DNA from: Streptococcus sp. DD10
GTDB taxonomy: Bacteria; Bacillota; Bacilli; Lactobacillales; Streptococcaceae
Direction of reading: 5' to 3'
DNA length: 46,682 nucleotides
Assembly: GCF_001578805.1 (NCBI RefSeq)
Contig: NZ_KQ969161.1
Coordinates: 139,122 to 185,803 of the forward strand
Position numbers and translations under genes: made by a program. Within the stretch, counting starts at the first letter, position 1, and each line of letters starts with the position of its first letter. The notes beneath the pieces were generated by a model. It saw only the letters and a list, made by a program, of their open reading frames with translations. It was not told where the DNA came from and made no database searches. Shown here in pieces: positions 18,882-30,891 of this stretch.

Positions 18882-20192
18882 TTATTTTCGTTTGCGAGCA
18901 ATCAAGTGAATCGGAGTTCCCTCAAAAACAAAGGCCTTCCGGATTTGATTCTCCAAGAAACGCAGATAAGAAAAATGCATGAGTTCTTCTTCATTGACAA
19001 AGACTACAAACGTTGGTGGTTTAGTTGCCACTTGAGTCGCATAAAAAATCTTGAGTCGTTTGCCTTTATCCGTTGGGGTTGGGTTGATCGCTATCGCATC
19101 CATAATTACATCATTCAAGACTGCTGATGGAATACGAGTATTTTGACTTTCACTGATTTGCTTAATCATATCTGGTAACTTATGCAAACGTTGTTTGGTC
19201 AAAGCAGAGACAAAGATAATCGGCGCATAAGAAAGGTATTGGAACTGATCGCGAATGTCATCTTCCCACTGCTTCATGGTATGGTTATCTTTTTCAATGG
19301 TATCCCATTTATTGACCACAATAATCATCCCTTTACCAGCTTCATGGGCAAATCCAGCAATCCGCTTATCATACTCTCGAATGCCTTCTTCAGCATTAAT
19401 CACCATCAGAACGACATCTGAACGATCTATGGCACGCATAGCACGCATGACAGAGTATTTCTCTGTATTTTCATATACTTTACCAGACTTGCGCATACCA
19501 GCAGTATCAATCATGGTAAACTCTTGCCCTTCTGCATCGGTAAAATGCGTATCGATGGCATCACGTGTTGTCCCAGCTACAGGACTAGCAATCACACGCT
19601 CTTCACCTAAAACCGCATTGATCAGGCTAGATTTTCCAACATTAGGACGACCAATCAAGCTAAATTTGATGATATTCGGATTTTCTTCTTCTATTTCATT
19701 CGGAAGATTTTCGATAATAGCATCCAAAACATCTCCTGTTCCAATCCCATGAACAGAAGAAACTGGTAAAGGTTCACCTAAACCAAGTGCGTAAAAATCA
19801 TAAATTTCATTACGCATTTCAGGATTATCTACCTTATTAACAGCTAAAATGACTGGCTTATGGGTCTTGTAAAGGATTCGTGCCACATACTCATCTGCAT
19901 CTGTTACCCCTTCTCTTCCAGATACGACAAAGACGATTACATCTGCTTCATCCATCGCAATCTCAGCTTGATGCTTAATTTGTTCCATGAAAGGGGCATC
20001 TACATCATCAATTCCACCGGTATCAATAATACTAAATTTACGGTTTAGCCACTCTGCCGTTGCATAAATTCGATCACGAGTGACGCCTTCGACATCCTCA
20101 ACTATGGAAATCCGTTCTCCCGCAATACGATTAAAGAAGGTTGATTTTCCAACATTTGGACGACCTACGATGGCAATAGTTGGTAAGGCCAT
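18882..20192 (-). CDS. der: Ribosome-assembly GTPase Der (EngA)
   Basis: Essential GTPase with two tandem G domains, acting in 50S subunit maturation. The 436-aa protein shows P-loop 1 GRPNVGKST near residue 9 and P-loop 2 GRPNVGKSS near residue 182. Each is followed by a DTAG/DTGG G3 motif and NKVD/NKWD G4, and the protein ends with a KH-like domain. Length and order are normal. It is the last gene of the nrdR-dnaB-dnaI-nitroreductase-der run, separated from the nitroreductase by 13 bases. Confidence 0.97.
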   Translation of the reverse strand: MALPTIAIVGRPNVGKSTFFNRIAGERISIVEDVEGVTRDRIYATAEWLNRKFSIIDTGGIDDVDAPFMEQIKHQAEIAMDEADVIVFVVSGREGVTDADEYVARILYKTHKPVILAVNKVDNPEMRNEIYDFYALGLGEPLPVSSVHGIGTGDVLDAIIENLPNEIEEENPNIIKFSLIGRPNVGKSSLINAVLGEERVIASPVAGTTRDAIDTHFTDAEGQEFTMIDTAGMRKSGKVYENTEKYSVMRAMRAIDRSDVVLMVINAEEGIREYDKRIAGFAHEAGKGMIIVVNKWDTIEKDNHTMKQWEDDIRDQFQYLSYAPIIFVSALTKQRLHKLPDMIKQISESQNTRIPSAVLNDVIMDAIAINPTPTDKGKRLKIFYATQVATKPPTFVVFVNEEELMHFSYLRFLENQIRKAFVFEGTPIHLIARKRK

Positions 20193-20205
20193 GTTTTCTC
20201 ACTTT

Positions 20206-20919
20206 CTACAATAACTTTTTCTGTTCTAAATTTCTTCTTGTTGAACTAGGTTCATCTTGACCAAACTGCTCTGCTAAACGCTGACTCCATGTCGTTGTTG
20301 CACGCACTCCAGCGTATTTGGTCTGTACTTGATCATAGGCTTCGATTATCCCAACCAGCTGTTCTTGGTATTCCTCCTCAAAAATAACCTGCTCAAAAGG
20401 TAATCTTGGCTTCACATCAGGTTGTTGTTCAGGGACACCCAATGCAATCCCAAAGACTGGATAGGTATAGTCAGGAAGGTTAAACAAGTCTGCTACTTCT
20501 TCCGACTTATATCGTACCAGACCGATAATAACCCCACCATATCCTAGACTTTCTGCTGCAAGTAAAGTGTTTTGCCCAGCAAGTGCTGCGTCTACTGAAG
20601 TGATAAGAAGACCCTCTACTCCTTGAGGTTGAAAAATTTCCGTGTGTAAATGAACCCCTTTTTCTGCACGATTAAGATCTCCAACAAAGAGGAGAAAGAC
20701 AGCTGATTGGCGGATAGCTTCTTGGGGCACCAAATTAAAGAGAGCAGCTTTCTTTTGCTCACTTCGAACGACAATCACAGAGTAAGATTGAAAGTTTTTC
20801 CAAGAAGAAGCCATCTGAGCAGCCGTCAAAATCTCATTTAAGTCTGCTTGTGGAATTTCTTGCTCTTTAAATCTACGCACCGAAGTGTGTTTCTTCATCA
20901 ATTGAATGGTTTCACTCAT
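20206..20919 (-). CDS. NADPH-dependent nitro/flavin reductase (NfsA type)
   Basis: FMN-binding oxidoreductase of the nitroreductase superfamily, 237 aa. The N-terminal HTSVRRFKEQEIP (FMN phosphate contact) and AAQMASSWKNFQSYSVIVV match the family. GYGGVIIGLVR and FGIALGVP mark the C-terminal half. Its ATG overlaps the dnaI stop (ATGA), so it is translationally coupled to the primosome genes though metabolically unrelated. The physiological substrate is not evident. Confidence 0.88.
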   Translation of the reverse strand: MSETIQLMKKHTSVRRFKEQEIPQADLNEILTAAQMASSWKNFQSYSVIVVRSEQKKAALFNLVPQEAIRQSAVFLLFVGDLNRAEKGVHLHTEIFQPQGVEGLLITSVDAALAGQNTLLAAESLGYGGVIIGLVRYKSEEVADLFNLPDYTYPVFGIALGVPEQQPDVKPRLPFEQVIFEEEYQEQLVGIIEAYDQVQTKYAGVRATTTWSQRLAEQFGQDEPSSTRRNLEQKKLL

Positions 20920-21812
20920 CTGCGATTTTCTCCTTCCAAGCGTATTTCCTCAGCTAAATAACGGATTCGTTCCATAAGCCGTCTTGCTTCCCAGGTTTCA
21001 TCTGCGCCATTTCTTCCTTTTGAAAAATGAAGCTCCAAATCTGAAAAACTAAAATTCGAAGTAAAAAAGGTCGGGAGATTTTCTTGCATGCGGTGCTGAA
21101 GGATAACCTGCAGGACTTCATCGCGCACCCATGGAGTAGACTGTTCTGCTCCAATATCATCCAAAATCAAGATTTGAGATAATTTGATTTCATCGATCAA
21201 ATCCTTGACCAAACCATTTCCGATCGCATTCTTTACGTCCACTACAAAACTAGGATAGTGAATCAGCGTCGTTGAAGCACTTCGTTTTTCCGACAATTCA
21301 TGGGCCAGTGCAGCCATCATAAAACTCTTTCCAACACCAAAATCCCCGTAAAGGTAAAGCCCTCTCTTCGCATTAGGATAAGTCTCTGAAAACTCTATCA
21401 AACGTTCAAAAACAGGAAATCGTCTCGCATCATCAGGATTGAAATCAGAAAAACTAACAGTCTTGAGACTAGCTGGTAGATTCATCAGTTTCATACGATT
21501 TTTGATAGCTGCTTCTTTCTGGGCAGCTAGTAACTCTGGCGTTTCTTCATAAGATACATCCGCATATCCTTGATTCATGATGAGAATAGGTCTGTAACCA
21601 CGCGCAATATAATCCGCATCCCCACGAAGAAACTTATTGCGTTCTGTAATATACTGATTAAACTTAGAAATACTCCGATTTAACTCTTCTTGATTGAGAG
21701 ACTTTTCTTGGATGAAAGCCGCAACATCCGGATCTTTCATGATTTGTGCTACCAACTCTTGATAGGGAAAACGACTGGTTTGACGTTTCATCACATCACC
21801 TACACTTTCCAT
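20916..21812 (-). CDS. dnaI: Primosomal protein / helicase loader DnaI
   Basis: AAA+ ATPase that loads the replicative helicase DnaC onto DNA in Firmicutes. The 298-aa protein has an N-terminal helicase-binding domain (about 1-115), Walker A GDFGVGKS (156-163), Walker B ILILDDI (214-220) and the C-terminal arginine-finger region. It starts at ATG 21812 directly after the dnaB stop, with GGAGG 9 bases upstream. The pair with dnaB fits the joint role in primosome assembly. Confidence 0.95.
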   Translation of the reverse strand: MESVGDVMKRQTSRFPYQELVAQIMKDPDVAAFIQEKSLNQEELNRSISKFNQYITERNKFLRGDADYIARGYRPILIMNQGYADVSYEETPELLAAQKEAAIKNRMKLMNLPASLKTVSFSDFNPDDARRFPVFERLIEFSETYPNAKRGLYLYGDFGVGKSFMMAALAHELSEKRSASTTLIHYPSFVVDVKNAIGNGLVKDLIDEIKLSQILILDDIGAEQSTPWVRDEVLQVILQHRMQENLPTFFTSNFSFSDLELHFSKGRNGADETWEARRLMERIRYLAEEIRLEGENRR

Positions 21813-22979
21813 CTAGTCTCCTCCTTTTTCTAAGCGCGCTAATAACTCTTGTTTCTTGCGTTCTAATTCCAGACGCGTCTGCTCATTGGTTTCATTTTTA
21901 TAGTCAGGTTGACTCCATTTTGGAATATTATTCTTTGAAATTGTTCCAGAATTTTGCTTTTGTTGCTTTTGACGTTCCTGACTCCGCTCTCGAATACGTA
22001 GGACAGCTTGTTCAGCAGTCAAAATTCCTTGATAAGAGAAATCATTTGCTACCTTAAGGGCATACTTTTCATTCAAATTAGCAGAATTAATTTTATTAAA
22101 AGTAAACAGTACAATCACATTAATGACTTCATCTAATAATCCTAGCTCAGCCATCTTTTGAATGACCATTCGTTCAGATTGGGTAATAGAGGCTTTTTTT
22201 GTCTGTTTAATTTCTGCTAAAAAAACTAGAGAAGGTTTTGCTTGCGCTTCTGAAATAATCGTTTCTTCCTGATGAGAAAAACCATTTGTCTTTGGCTTGT
22301 TTTTTGAACGTAATTTTTCTCTCATTCGTTTGGTTGAAATAGTGAATGCAACTGCCGTTTCTTTAGCAAGGATATAGGTTTCATACCAAGTCCATCTTTG
22401 AGACTCTGCTATTTGGAAAAGTTCTAGTAGTTCCCCTTTCTCATTCTCAAAGCGCAAGCCGTCTCTAGCCATCAGTTGTTTAAAACTAGTTAAATCAAAA
22501 TCAGTCTGACGCTTGTTTTGAGGACGTCCACTTTGATTGAGTTGTTCTTCAATTACTTTTAAAAAACTCGTTTCTCGTTTTTCCCCAACTAACTCTACCG
22601 GCAACAGTTTCTCAACAGATGTTTCACCAATCTTTTGTTCCAACAAGTTGCGATAAACATGATTCTCAAAAAAATCCTGTGCTGTCAAGTTAGGATAAAC
22701 AAACAGCTGATAAGTTTCTTCGGACTGATAGAGTTCTAAAAGCCTTAGGGCAATCAACTGATCTAATGCCTTTTCAAAAACATTCCATCCCATATCCAAA
22801 TGATTAAGAATTTCTGAAAAAGCATGAGAAGTTCGCCCATCATCCCAAAAAGCTAGAAGATACTGGTAAATAACCAATGCTTCCTTTCCTATGATTGGGA
22901 GATATAGCCGTATCAAATTGAGGGAATCAATAGAAAGTTGGTTATTTTTAACATAGAAAAAGCGATCATTTGGTCTCAT
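21813..22979 (-). CDS. dnaB: Replication initiation and membrane attachment protein DnaB
   Basis: Firmicute DnaB (not the E. coli helicase) acts with DnaD and DnaI in loading the helicase at the origin and restart sites. The 388-aa protein has the N-terminal winged-helix DnaD-like region ([17 protein letters not shown]) and a C-terminal DnaB/DnaD homology region ([20 protein letters not shown]). A basic, glutamine-rich tail follows. It overlaps the end of nrdR by 14 bases and abuts dnaI. Confidence 0.93.
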   Translation of the reverse strand: MRPNDRFFYVKNNQLSIDSLNLIRLYLPIIGKEALVIYQYLLAFWDDGRTSHAFSEILNHLDMGWNVFEKALDQLIALRLLELYQSEETYQLFVYPNLTAQDFFENHVYRNLLEQKIGETSVEKLLPVELVGEKRETSFLKVIEEQLNQSGRPQNKRQTDFDLTSFKQLMARDGLRFENEKGELLELFQIAESQRWTWYETYILAKETAVAFTISTKRMREKLRSKNKPKTNGFSHQEETIISEAQAKPSLVFLAEIKQTKKASITQSERMVIQKMAELGLLDEVINVIVLFTFNKINSANLNEKYALKVANDFSYQGILTAEQAVLRIRERSQERQKQQKQNSGTISKNNIPKWSQPDYKNETNEQTRLELERKKQELLARLEKGGD

Positions 22980-23448
22980 GAGTCTCCTTTTTCTTAGTTG
23001 TTTTTGTAATTTGTTTTAAAAGAGTCTCTAATTCGCCCACATCCTTGAAACTCCGATAAACACTGGCAAACCGAACATACGTAATTTCATCGAGTTCTGC
23101 CAATTCATCCATTACCAGCTCACCAATCAACTCACTGTGAATCTCATTATCTTGATTTGAACGAACCTTCTGTTCAATCCGATTGACAATTCCTTCAATC
23201 TCATTACTGGCTACTGGACGTTTCTGAGCTGAACGAATAATCCCGTTAAAAATCTTATCACGAGAGAACTGCTCTCTAGTTCCATCCTTTTTTACGACAA
23301 CGAGGGTTCGCTCTTCAACTCGCTCATAGGTTGTGAAACGATAGTGACACTCTTCACACTCACGACGGCGACGAATCGTTTGGCCGTCCTCAGCCTGTCT
23401 ACTGTCGATAACGCTGGATTTACTACCACTACATTTTGGACAACGCAT
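22966..23448 (-). CDS. nrdR: Ribonucleotide reductase repressor NrdR
   Basis: Zinc-ribbon/ATP-cone repressor that senses dATP/ATP and binds NrdR boxes at nrd promoters. The 160-aa protein has the four zinc cysteines C3, C6, C31 and C34, followed by an ATP-cone domain ([17 protein letters not shown]). It is the first gene of the nrdR-dnaB-dnaI operon, tying dNTP supply to replication genes. No NrdR boxes or nrd genes occur in this window. Confidence 0.96.
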   Translation of the reverse strand: MRCPKCSGSKSSVIDSRQAEDGQTIRRRRECEECHYRFTTYERVEERTLVVVKKDGTREQFSRDKIFNGIIRSAQKRPVASNEIEGIVNRIEQKVRSNQDNEIHSELIGELVMDELAELDEITYVRFASVYRSFKDVGELETLLKQITKTTKKKETHETK

Positions 23449-24021
23449 GGGCCACCTCCTTGTTTCTTAATACTTTATTTTATCATAATTTTGATTTTAA
23501 AGAAAGGAAAGAAAATCTATTACATAGCATATATATAACTACAAGTTGTACCCAAACTACTTCTACATAATGACACATTAAAATTTCTTACTTCTTTTTC
23601 CACTTATCGACTACACCAGTTACTACAGGCAAAAAATACAACAGTCTATTGTTAAAATTACAAACCTCATTCACCCCACTTGGGTAACCAAAAAACAAGA
23701 ATAAACCGAAATGACATTCTCGTACAAATACTGAACACCTTTCGCATAAAAACAAATTTAGCTTTAATTTCATACTAACTCACTACAAATTTGTTTTAGT
23801 CAGCTTTTTATAGGCAAAATAATAGAATAAAAATTAATTTATCCTATTCCCTTCCTTATTCTCTACAAATTAGAAGTTGAATGGATAATAGCCTAGTAGC
23901 AGTTTGAATTGTATAAGTTTCCAGAAAAAATGACTTTCAAGAATAAATACTTCATCCATTCAACTTTCGCATAGGTAGTAGAAAAGCTATATTCACAAAG
24001 TAGTAAATGTTAAATAAAAAA
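23449..24021. other. Long AT-rich intergenic region between nrdR and tRNA-Leu
   Basis: About 570 bases with no convincing gene. The only clear structure is a 13-bp perfect inverted repeat (23874-23886 and 23954-23966) spaced by 67 bases. A 61-codon frame on the minus strand (23588-23773) has no ribosome site and no recognisable motif. Confidence 0.55.
23874..23966. repeat. 93-base inverted-repeat element
   Basis: AAGTTGAATGGAT at 23874-23886 is repeated in inverted form at 23954-23966. The ends could pair into a long-loop hairpin. It might be a small MITE-like unit, a degraded repeat or an RNA structure. Confidence 0.45.
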
Positions 24022-24038
24022 AGAGCTCTAAGAGCTCT
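24022..24038 (-). terminator. Terminator after tRNA-Leu
   Basis: AGAGCTCT at 24022-24029 and 24031-24038 form a hairpin that on the minus strand is followed by TTTTTTTATTT, five bases beyond the tRNA 3' end. Confidence 0.75.
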
Positions 24039-24042
24039 ACTA

Positions 24043-24128
24043 TGCGGGAAGGGGGACTTGAACCCCCACGACCTAAAGCGGTCACAGGATCCTTAGTCCT
24101 GCGCGTCTGCCAATTCCGCCATTCCCGC
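24043..24128 (-). tRNA. tRNA-Leu (anticodon AAG)
   Basis: 86-base class II tRNA. The acceptor arms GCGGGAA (24128-24122) and TTCCCGC (24050-24044) pair, with discriminator A at 24043. The anticodon stem CAGGA/TCCTG encloses the loop CTAAGGA, giving anticodon AAG (24092-24094), which reads CUU. The long variable arm and GGTTCAAGTCC T-loop (as GGGGGTTCAAGTCCCCC) fit Leu. The 3' CCA is not encoded. Confidence 0.95.
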
Positions 24129-24335
24129 GTGATTACTTTAATAGTATATCATGACTCACATTACTTGTCAATATCTTTTTTGAAATTTTTTTCAATACTA
24201 GAAAATAGTCATTTCAGATTTAATTGGTAATTGCCTTTCATCTTCTCATATCATCATCTAAAGCACGATAATGATGATTTAAAATGATAAAAAATGACTT
24301 AGCTTCTGGTTAAAAACTAAGTCATTCTCAAATTT

Positions 24336-25955
<1,620 letters not shown>

Positions 25956-26110
25956 CTAAGATTTGAAATGTTAGCCCAAATGTGGGGAAGGATATTGAAC
26001 TGATTTTCTAAAACGAAGCAAATCTGGGAACTTCTAAACCCAGACTTGCTCATCACTCATGCATTTCCCTTCTAGGTTAGACCGATAAGCCCAGGAAAAG
26101 CAGCAAAAAC

Positions 26111-26160
26111 AAAAATAGCTCCCTATAACTAGGGAGCTCCGACCTCTAAAAGAGGTGCCC
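26111..26160 (-). promoter_or_regulatory. pyrG CTP-responsive leader and attenuator
   Basis: The predicted transcript starts GGGC (26160-26157), continues ACCTCTTTTAGAGGT (a small hairpin) and reaches a terminator, stem AGCTCCCT/AGGGAGCT (26138-26131 and 26124-26117), followed by ATTTTTG. In B. subtilis pyrG, low CTP causes repeated G addition at such a GGG start. The poly-G end then pairs with the pyrimidine-rich 5' arm of the terminator and prevents termination. The layout here has the same parts. Confidence 0.85.
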
Positions 26161-26167
26161 AAACAAT

Positions 26168-26196
26168 ATTGTACCGCAAAGTAAAAAAAATGTCAA
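26168..26196 (-). promoter_or_regulatory. pyrG promoter
   Basis: Minus strand TTGACA (26191-26196), a 17-base spacer and TACAAT (26168-26173), with seven bases to the GGGC start at 26160. A near-consensus promoter in the gap after the B3/4 gene. Confidence 0.88.
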
Positions 26197-26229
26197 ATAG
26201 TTGCAGTGGTTTGTTTTCATTGATTTAAT

Positions 26230-26901
26230 CTAAGAGATAACCGCTGTCTCAAATTCCAAATTTGGCATACATTCTGACAAATCATGATGGATTCGCTCTA
26301 GTGCCTCTAAGTGCATTGCCACCGAAGTATGGGCATTTCCCTGAATGATGAAAATGGCATTCTTGGTCTCCTCATCAAACTTATAATACTCGCTGTCTCG
26401 AACATCCAGCCAAGCTAAAATCCCTTTCTCATCACGGTAGACATAGTCCGTCTTGGCCACGTGCTTCTCCTTGGAAAGAATCGGCAGAAAGACATCTTCT
26501 CTCTGGCTCATGGTAAACTCTATCTGCTCCCCAATCTTGTCAAAATCATGGCCCCCAATGGCCAGCAGAGAATGCAGAGCTTCGACATTATAAATATCGA
26601 TGATGCTATTGATCTGAGGAAGCGAACCGCGGTGTTGGATATTGCGGATCAGAGCCGGCACGGTCGGAGGATTTTTCTTAACACTGCGGCCCACGCGCTG
26701 CAATAAATCTGTATAACCTTGAATAACCGGAGACTGGAAAACCTCGTCCAAATCACAATGCAAGGCCCAAGCTTCCCTCTCTTTTTTCTTTTTCAAAAAT
26801 GAATCCGATAAAGCTGCATTCGGGTCGACATTTTTAGCAATTCCAAACACAACGCTTGTAATCCCAAGCTCTTCGATACTTTTATCCATCACAAACTTCA
26901 T
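26230..26901 (-). CDS. B3/B4 tRNA-binding domain protein
   Basis: 223-aa soluble protein made almost wholly of the B3/4 domain found in phenylalanyl-tRNA synthetase beta subunits (COG3382-like). Recognisable stretches include NIQHRGSLPQINSIIDIYNVEALHS and VAMHLEALERIHHDL. In PheRS this domain edits mischarged Tyr-tRNA. A trans-editing or tRNA-related role is inferred only from the fold. It lies between rpoE and pyrG on the same strand, where pneumococcus (from memory) has the two adjacent. Start ATG 26901 follows an AGGTT-type weak site, so the start is less sure. Confidence 0.85.
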   Translation of the reverse strand: MKFVMDKSIEELGITSVVFGIAKNVDPNAALSDSFLKKKKEREAWALHCDLDEVFQSPVIQGYTDLLQRVGRSVKKNPPTVPALIRNIQHRGSLPQINSIIDIYNVEALHSLLAIGGHDFDKIGEQIEFTMSQREDVFLPILSKEKHVAKTDYVYRDEKGILAWLDVRDSEYYKFDEETKNAIFIIQGNAHTSVAMHLEALERIHHDLSECMPNLEFETAVIS

Positions 26902-27006
26902 TGCAAGAACCTCCGTGATTCCTATCCCTGACTTAGTTATAGGATTTTGATGGTTTCGGATTAACTTTTATGGAAGATGTAAAAAAGAAGCGAGAAATCC
27001 AATTTT

Positions 27007-27591
27007 TTATTCTTCGCTATCCACCTCTTCATCCGAAAACTCATCATCTTCTTCGTTGATTTCCACATCCTCACCTAAATCATCTGGTGCAATTTCATTA
27101 ATTTCAGCATCGTATGCTTCAACTTCGCTCTTTTCATCATCTGGATTCTCTTCATCATAGCTAAGAGCTGGATCTGCTTCATATCCATCTTCATCCTCTG
27201 GATCATCAGCATTATAGTCAATTGCATCGCTATCGCCATCCATAAAGGCGTTTACACGTTGTTTTTTACGAGCTTTAGGAGTATCTTCCTCTTCAGTTTC
27301 TTCAAGAGCAATGATTTCTTCATCTACTTCATCCACTGCATACCATGAACGCAACCCCCACTTGTTATCACCAAGGGAGATAAAACTTCCATCAAAATTA
27401 AGCTCTGTATAAAACAAAGGTAGAGCTGATCGGATTTCGCTATTTGATTTTTCTAAATAATTTTGAATTTCATTGACAAGTTCACTAAAATGCATCTCAT
27501 GATCGCGGCCTCTCAACTCAAGAATAGCACGCGCCACTTCAATCATTGAAAGTTCACTTTTCTCTTGTCCTGCAAATACTTCTAATTCCAA
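27007..27591 (-). CDS. rpoE: RNA polymerase delta subunit
   Basis: Firmicute-specific RNA polymerase subunit that increases recycling and promoter selectivity. The 194-aa protein has an N-terminal HARE-HTH fold (about 1-90, [27 protein letters not shown]). The C-terminal tail is extremely acidic (DEEVDSEE and earlier Asp/Glu runs), a hallmark of delta. It lies downstream of tig on the same strand but after a terminator, so probably has its own promoter. Confidence 0.96.
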   Translation of the reverse strand: MELEVFAGQEKSELSMIEVARAILELRGRDHEMHFSELVNEIQNYLEKSNSEIRSALPLFYTELNFDGSFISLGDNKWGLRSWYAVDEVDEEIIALEETEEEDTPKARKKQRVNAFMDGDSDAIDYNADDPEDEDGYEADPALSYDEENPDDEKSEVEAYDAEINEIAPDDLGEDVEINEEDDEFSDEEVDSEE

Positions 27592-27713
27592 AGTTTGTCT
27601 CCTTGTTTATGCCAAGCTTAGAGTAAACCTACTCTAACCAAATTTTATCATACTCTTTATTTTACGATATTTTTGCTATTTCGTCAAAGGTTAAAAGAAA
27701 TAAAACGAAAAGA

Positions 27714-27731
27714 AAAACCCTATTGGGTTTT
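27714..27731 (-). terminator. Terminator after tig
   Basis: AAAACCC (27714-27720) and GGGTTTT (27725-27731) with a TATT loop. On the minus strand the stem is followed by TTCTTTTCGTTTTA, separating tig from rpoE. Confidence 0.65.
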
Positions 27732-27848
27732 CTTTCATAACGGTTTCCAAGTCTGATACAACCTTCGCTTGACTAGATGCCTTATTCCCCAGAGGTATCG
27801 ATTTCTGTCAAACAAACATAGATGTTTCAGACTTTAGATTCCAGTAAC

Positions 27849-29132
27849 TTATTTCACCTTAGCTGTACTTGTAATCAACTCAACTGCTTTTTTCACTGTG
27901 ATGTCGTGTTTCAACATGTCAGGTGAAAGAAGATTACGAACTTGAGACACTTCCATATTGTAATCAGTAGCTAATTGTTCAATTTCTTTACTGATTTCCT
28001 CTTCAGTAGCATCAAATCCTTCTGCTTTAGCAACTGCTTCAATTACAAGATTAGTTTTTGTACGACTTTCCGCCTCAGCCTCATATTGAGCATGAAGATC
28101 CTCTTCAGTAGTACCTGTAATTTGGTAGTACATTTCAGGAGCAATTCCTTGACGTTGTAGATTTCCTAAAAATTCATTAATTGAACGATGAACTTCTTCA
28201 TGTACCATTTCGCTCGGAAGGTCAACAATTTCAGCATTTTCAACTGCAAGATCTAAAGCAGCAGCTTCTACTGCATCAGTATAAGCAACTTCTTTCGCTT
28301 CTGTCAACTCTTTACGATACTTTGCTTTTAACTCATCTAAAGTTTCAACTTCATCATCGATATCTTTTGCAAGTTCATCATCAAGTGCAGGAACTTCTTT
28401 TTCCTTAACTTCATGAATTGTCGTCACAAACTTAGCTTCTTTTCCTGCAAGATCGGTTGCTTGATAGTCTTCTGGGAAAGTAACAACAACGTCAACAGTC
28501 TCACCTGCTGAATGACCAACTAATTGTTCCTCAAAACCTGGGATAAATTGTCCTGATCCGAGTGAAAGCGAGAAGTTGTCTCCTTTTCCACCATCAAACT
28601 CAACACCATCTACTGAGCCAACGAAGTCAATAACAACAGTATCACCTTCAGCTGCTGCACCATCTTTAAGAGCAAGCTCAGCCAAATTGTTACGTTCACG
28701 TTCGATACGCTCGTCTACATCAGCATCAGTCACTTCTTTTGTAACTTCAACTGATACTTCAAGATCTTTATAAGCACCTAATTTAACTTCAGGTTTTGTA
28801 ACAACAGTAGCAGAAATTGTCCAATCTTGACCTTTTTCCATAGATACTACATCAAAAGTTGGTTGTGCTACTACTTCGATTCCAGCTTCAGCTACTGCAG
28901 CTTCATAAGCAGTTGGAAGAAGGGCATTCAAAGCATCTTGGTAAAGAGATTCTTCTCCGAATTTTTGATTAAAAACAGGACGTGGAAGGTGACCTTTACG
29001 GAAGCCTGGAATATTTAAACTTTTTTTAACTGAGTTAAATACACGGTCCAATTCTGGTTTGATTTGTTCTTGACCAATAGTAAAAGTTAAAACACCACGA
29101 TTGGTTTCTTTATTTTCAAATGATACAGACAT
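27849..29132 (-). CDS. tig: Trigger factor (ribosome-associated chaperone, PPIase)
   Basis: Binds L23 at the ribosomal exit tunnel and folds nascent chains. The 427-aa protein has the N-terminal ribosome-docking signature [10 protein letters not shown] (about 43-52). A central FKBP-type prolyl isomerase domain covers about 150-240 ([21 protein letters not shown]). The C-terminal helical substrate-binding domain follows. Normal length. It has its own sigma-A promoter. Confidence 0.97.
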   Translation of the reverse strand: MSVSFENKETNRGVLTFTIGQEQIKPELDRVFNSVKKSLNIPGFRKGHLPRPVFNQKFGEESLYQDALNALLPTAYEAAVAEAGIEVVAQPTFDVVSMEKGQDWTISATVVTKPEVKLGAYKDLEVSVEVTKEVTDADVDERIERERNNLAELALKDGAAAEGDTVVIDFVGSVDGVEFDGGKGDNFSLSLGSGQFIPGFEEQLVGHSAGETVDVVVTFPEDYQATDLAGKEAKFVTTIHEVKEKEVPALDDELAKDIDDEVETLDELKAKYRKELTEAKEVAYTDAVEAAALDLAVENAEIVDLPSEMVHEEVHRSINEFLGNLQRQGIAPEMYYQITGTTEEDLHAQYEAEAESRTKTNLVIEAVAKAEGFDATEEEISKEIEQLATDYNMEVSQVRNLLSPDMLKHDITVKKAVELITSTAKVK

Positions 29133-29169
29133 TCTGTCATTTCTCCTTAAAATTTATTGAATACGCTCT

Positions 29170-29198
29170 ATTATAACACGTTACAGACATTTTCTCAA
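29170..29198 (-). promoter_or_regulatory. Promoter of tig
   Basis: Minus strand TTGAGA (29193-29198), a 17-base spacer and TATAAT (29170-29175), about 37 bases before the ATG at 29132. The rest of the tig-trmB gap (29199-29417) shows no feature I can name. Confidence 0.8.
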
Positions 29199-29417
29199 GA
29201 GCTAAGTCAGATGTTTTTCTCCCTCCTGTTCTTCAAGTTAAATGGCACATATTTCAGGAAAACTCACGAAAGGTCTAAAAAGAAAAACTTCCATGAAATA
29301 TAATAAAAAAGGGGAGAGAAAAAGCAGGACCCCCGAAACCATTCTCTACACCTTATCAAGTTAAAAAGATTTTATACTACACTTTAGTTGAAAATGACAT
29401 TCTAACAATTGTTGATA

Positions 29418-30053
29418 TTAAAACTGTGCCTCTACACGATAGATAACTTGCCCTTTTTGAGAAAATTTCTGCTCATACTCTGTCAATACATTTCCTTCAT
29501 AATCACTAGCGTGTAAATCCAACCAAACACCATTTAATTGCATACCATAACGAGAAAAACTTACTAAACTATATTCAAAAAGACCTCTATTGTCTGTTTT
29601 AAAGTGTACTTCCCCATGTTTAGGTAAAATTTGTTTAAATGTATCTAAGAAGTTTTTATGAGTCAATCGACGTTTTTCATGACGTTTTTTAGGCCAAGGA
29701 TCTGAAAAATTAAGATAGAGGCGGTCAATTTCTCCATCTTCAAAATAATTTGTCAAACTATCACCATCAACCCACAGCAATTTAATATTTGGAACATTTG
29801 CCACTAACACTTTATCCAAAGCATAGCTAAGGACAGATTTTTGAATATCAATCCCTATATAGTTAATTTTTGGGTTTTGTTTTGCCATCCCTGTGATAAA
29901 AGCACCTTTTCCGCTCCCAACTTCTATATGGATAGGATAGTCATTCCCAAAAATTTGATGCCATTTGCCTTTGGCATCTTCAGGATTCAAAACGACATAC
30001 TGAGGATTAGCCTCTAATAATTCCGTTGCTCCTTTTCGATTTCTTACTCTCAT
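29418..30053 (-). CDS. trmB: tRNA (guanine-N7-)-methyltransferase
   Basis: Methylates G46 of tRNA using S-adenosylmethionine. The 211-aa protein has the SAM loop [11 protein letters not shown], the acidic ribose-binding IGIDIQ and the family signature [16 protein letters not shown]. It overlaps the ccrZ stop by 4 bases (ATGA), so is coupled to it, the arrangement I know from pneumococcus and B. subtilis (ytmP-ytmQ). Confidence 0.96.
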   Translation of the reverse strand: MRVRNRKGATELLEANPQYVVLNPEDAKGKWHQIFGNDYPIHIEVGSGKGAFITGMAKQNPKINYIGIDIQKSVLSYALDKVLVANVPNIKLLWVDGDSLTNYFEDGEIDRLYLNFSDPWPKKRHEKRRLTHKNFLDTFKQILPKHGEVHFKTDNRGLFEYSLVSFSRYGMQLNGVWLDLHASDYEGNVLTEYEQKFSQKGQVIYRVEAQF

Positions 30054-30844
30054 GATTTCCTTTCAAAACGCTCACGAAAACTGCGTAAGGCATAGATTTC
30101 TCGATTGACATTCTCTAAATCATCATTTTCATAGTATTTACTAATCAAACACAAAAATGTAAATTGACTATACCAGTACAGCTTCTTCAGTACCTGTTCA
30201 TTATATTTGTAACCATAGTAAACAAGCCATTCTTGCCAACGAGACTCTGGAATATAATGACTGAGAATATGGGCAACATCAAACATACGATCAGTCAGAC
30301 GGACTGAATCCCAATCTACAAGGTAAATCATTCCACTTTCTGTTGCAACCCAATTACTATGTCGAACATCACCATGAACTATCGTTGCATAATCTTCACG
30401 AAAAGCTGGTAATTGAGAACGTAAATCCTTTAAAACAGACTGTAAAAAAAGATTTTGCCTAATAGCACCTGGGGCTCTTTCAGCCCAATTATTTAGTAAA
30501 TCAACAGGCGTTTCAAGGGGATTACCTAATTTACTCAATTGATTCATCAATGGACGTGAACGATGAAGTCGTGTCAAAATATTAATAATCTGTTTACTAC
30601 TCATCTCACTAGGCGTCAATATATGACCACTAAGCCATTCTTGACCACTCATTGTGTTGCCATCAGGCATTCGACGACTCCACAGCAGTTGCGGAGCTAT
30701 CTGTTCTTTTGCTAAACCTGCTAGGATAGGAGTTGTATTCATCTTGACGAACACGCGCTCCCCGTCTGGATAAACTCCCATATAAGCTTTCCCACTCTTT
30801 CCTGCAAGTGGTGTCAGGGTTAGCTCTTTGTCAAGCGATTCCAT
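30050..30844 (-). CDS. ccrZ: Choline-kinase-like cell cycle regulator CcrZ
   Basis: APH/choline-kinase fold protein, 264 aa. The catalytic loop HGDVRHSNW and metal-binding LVDWDSV are intact. In S. pneumoniae the homologue upstream of trmB (CcrZ) connects division with replication initiation through FtsZ and DnaA. I assign the symbol from fold, length and this synteny. It starts 47 bases after ecsB on the same strand and overlaps trmB, giving an ecsA-ecsB-ccrZ-trmB operon. Confidence 0.85.
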   Translation of the reverse strand: MESLDKELTLTPLAGKSGKAYMGVYPDGERVFVKMNTTPILAGLAKEQIAPQLLWSRRMPDGNTMSGQEWLSGHILTPSEMSSKQIINILTRLHRSRPLMNQLSKLGNPLETPVDLLNNWAERAPGAIRQNLFLQSVLKDLRSQLPAFREDYATIVHGDVRHSNWVATESGMIYLVDWDSVRLTDRMFDVAHILSHYIPESRWQEWLVYYGYKYNEQVLKKLYWYSQFTFLCLISKYYENDDLENVNREIYALRSFRERFERKS

Positions 30845-30891
30845 AATTTCCCTCCGAGTAAAGTTTCACTTTCATTTTACTAGTTTTCTCC

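Noticed and set aside
23588-23773. 61-codon minus-strand frame ahead of nrdR, considered as a small peptide or bacteriocin gene
   Set aside because: No ribosome site, no double-Gly leader, and no immunity or transport gene nearby.
24042-24230. 62-codon plus-strand frame over the tRNA
   Set aside because: It is read through the antisense of tRNA-Leu, giving the familiar spurious GGLEPPRPK-type peptide.
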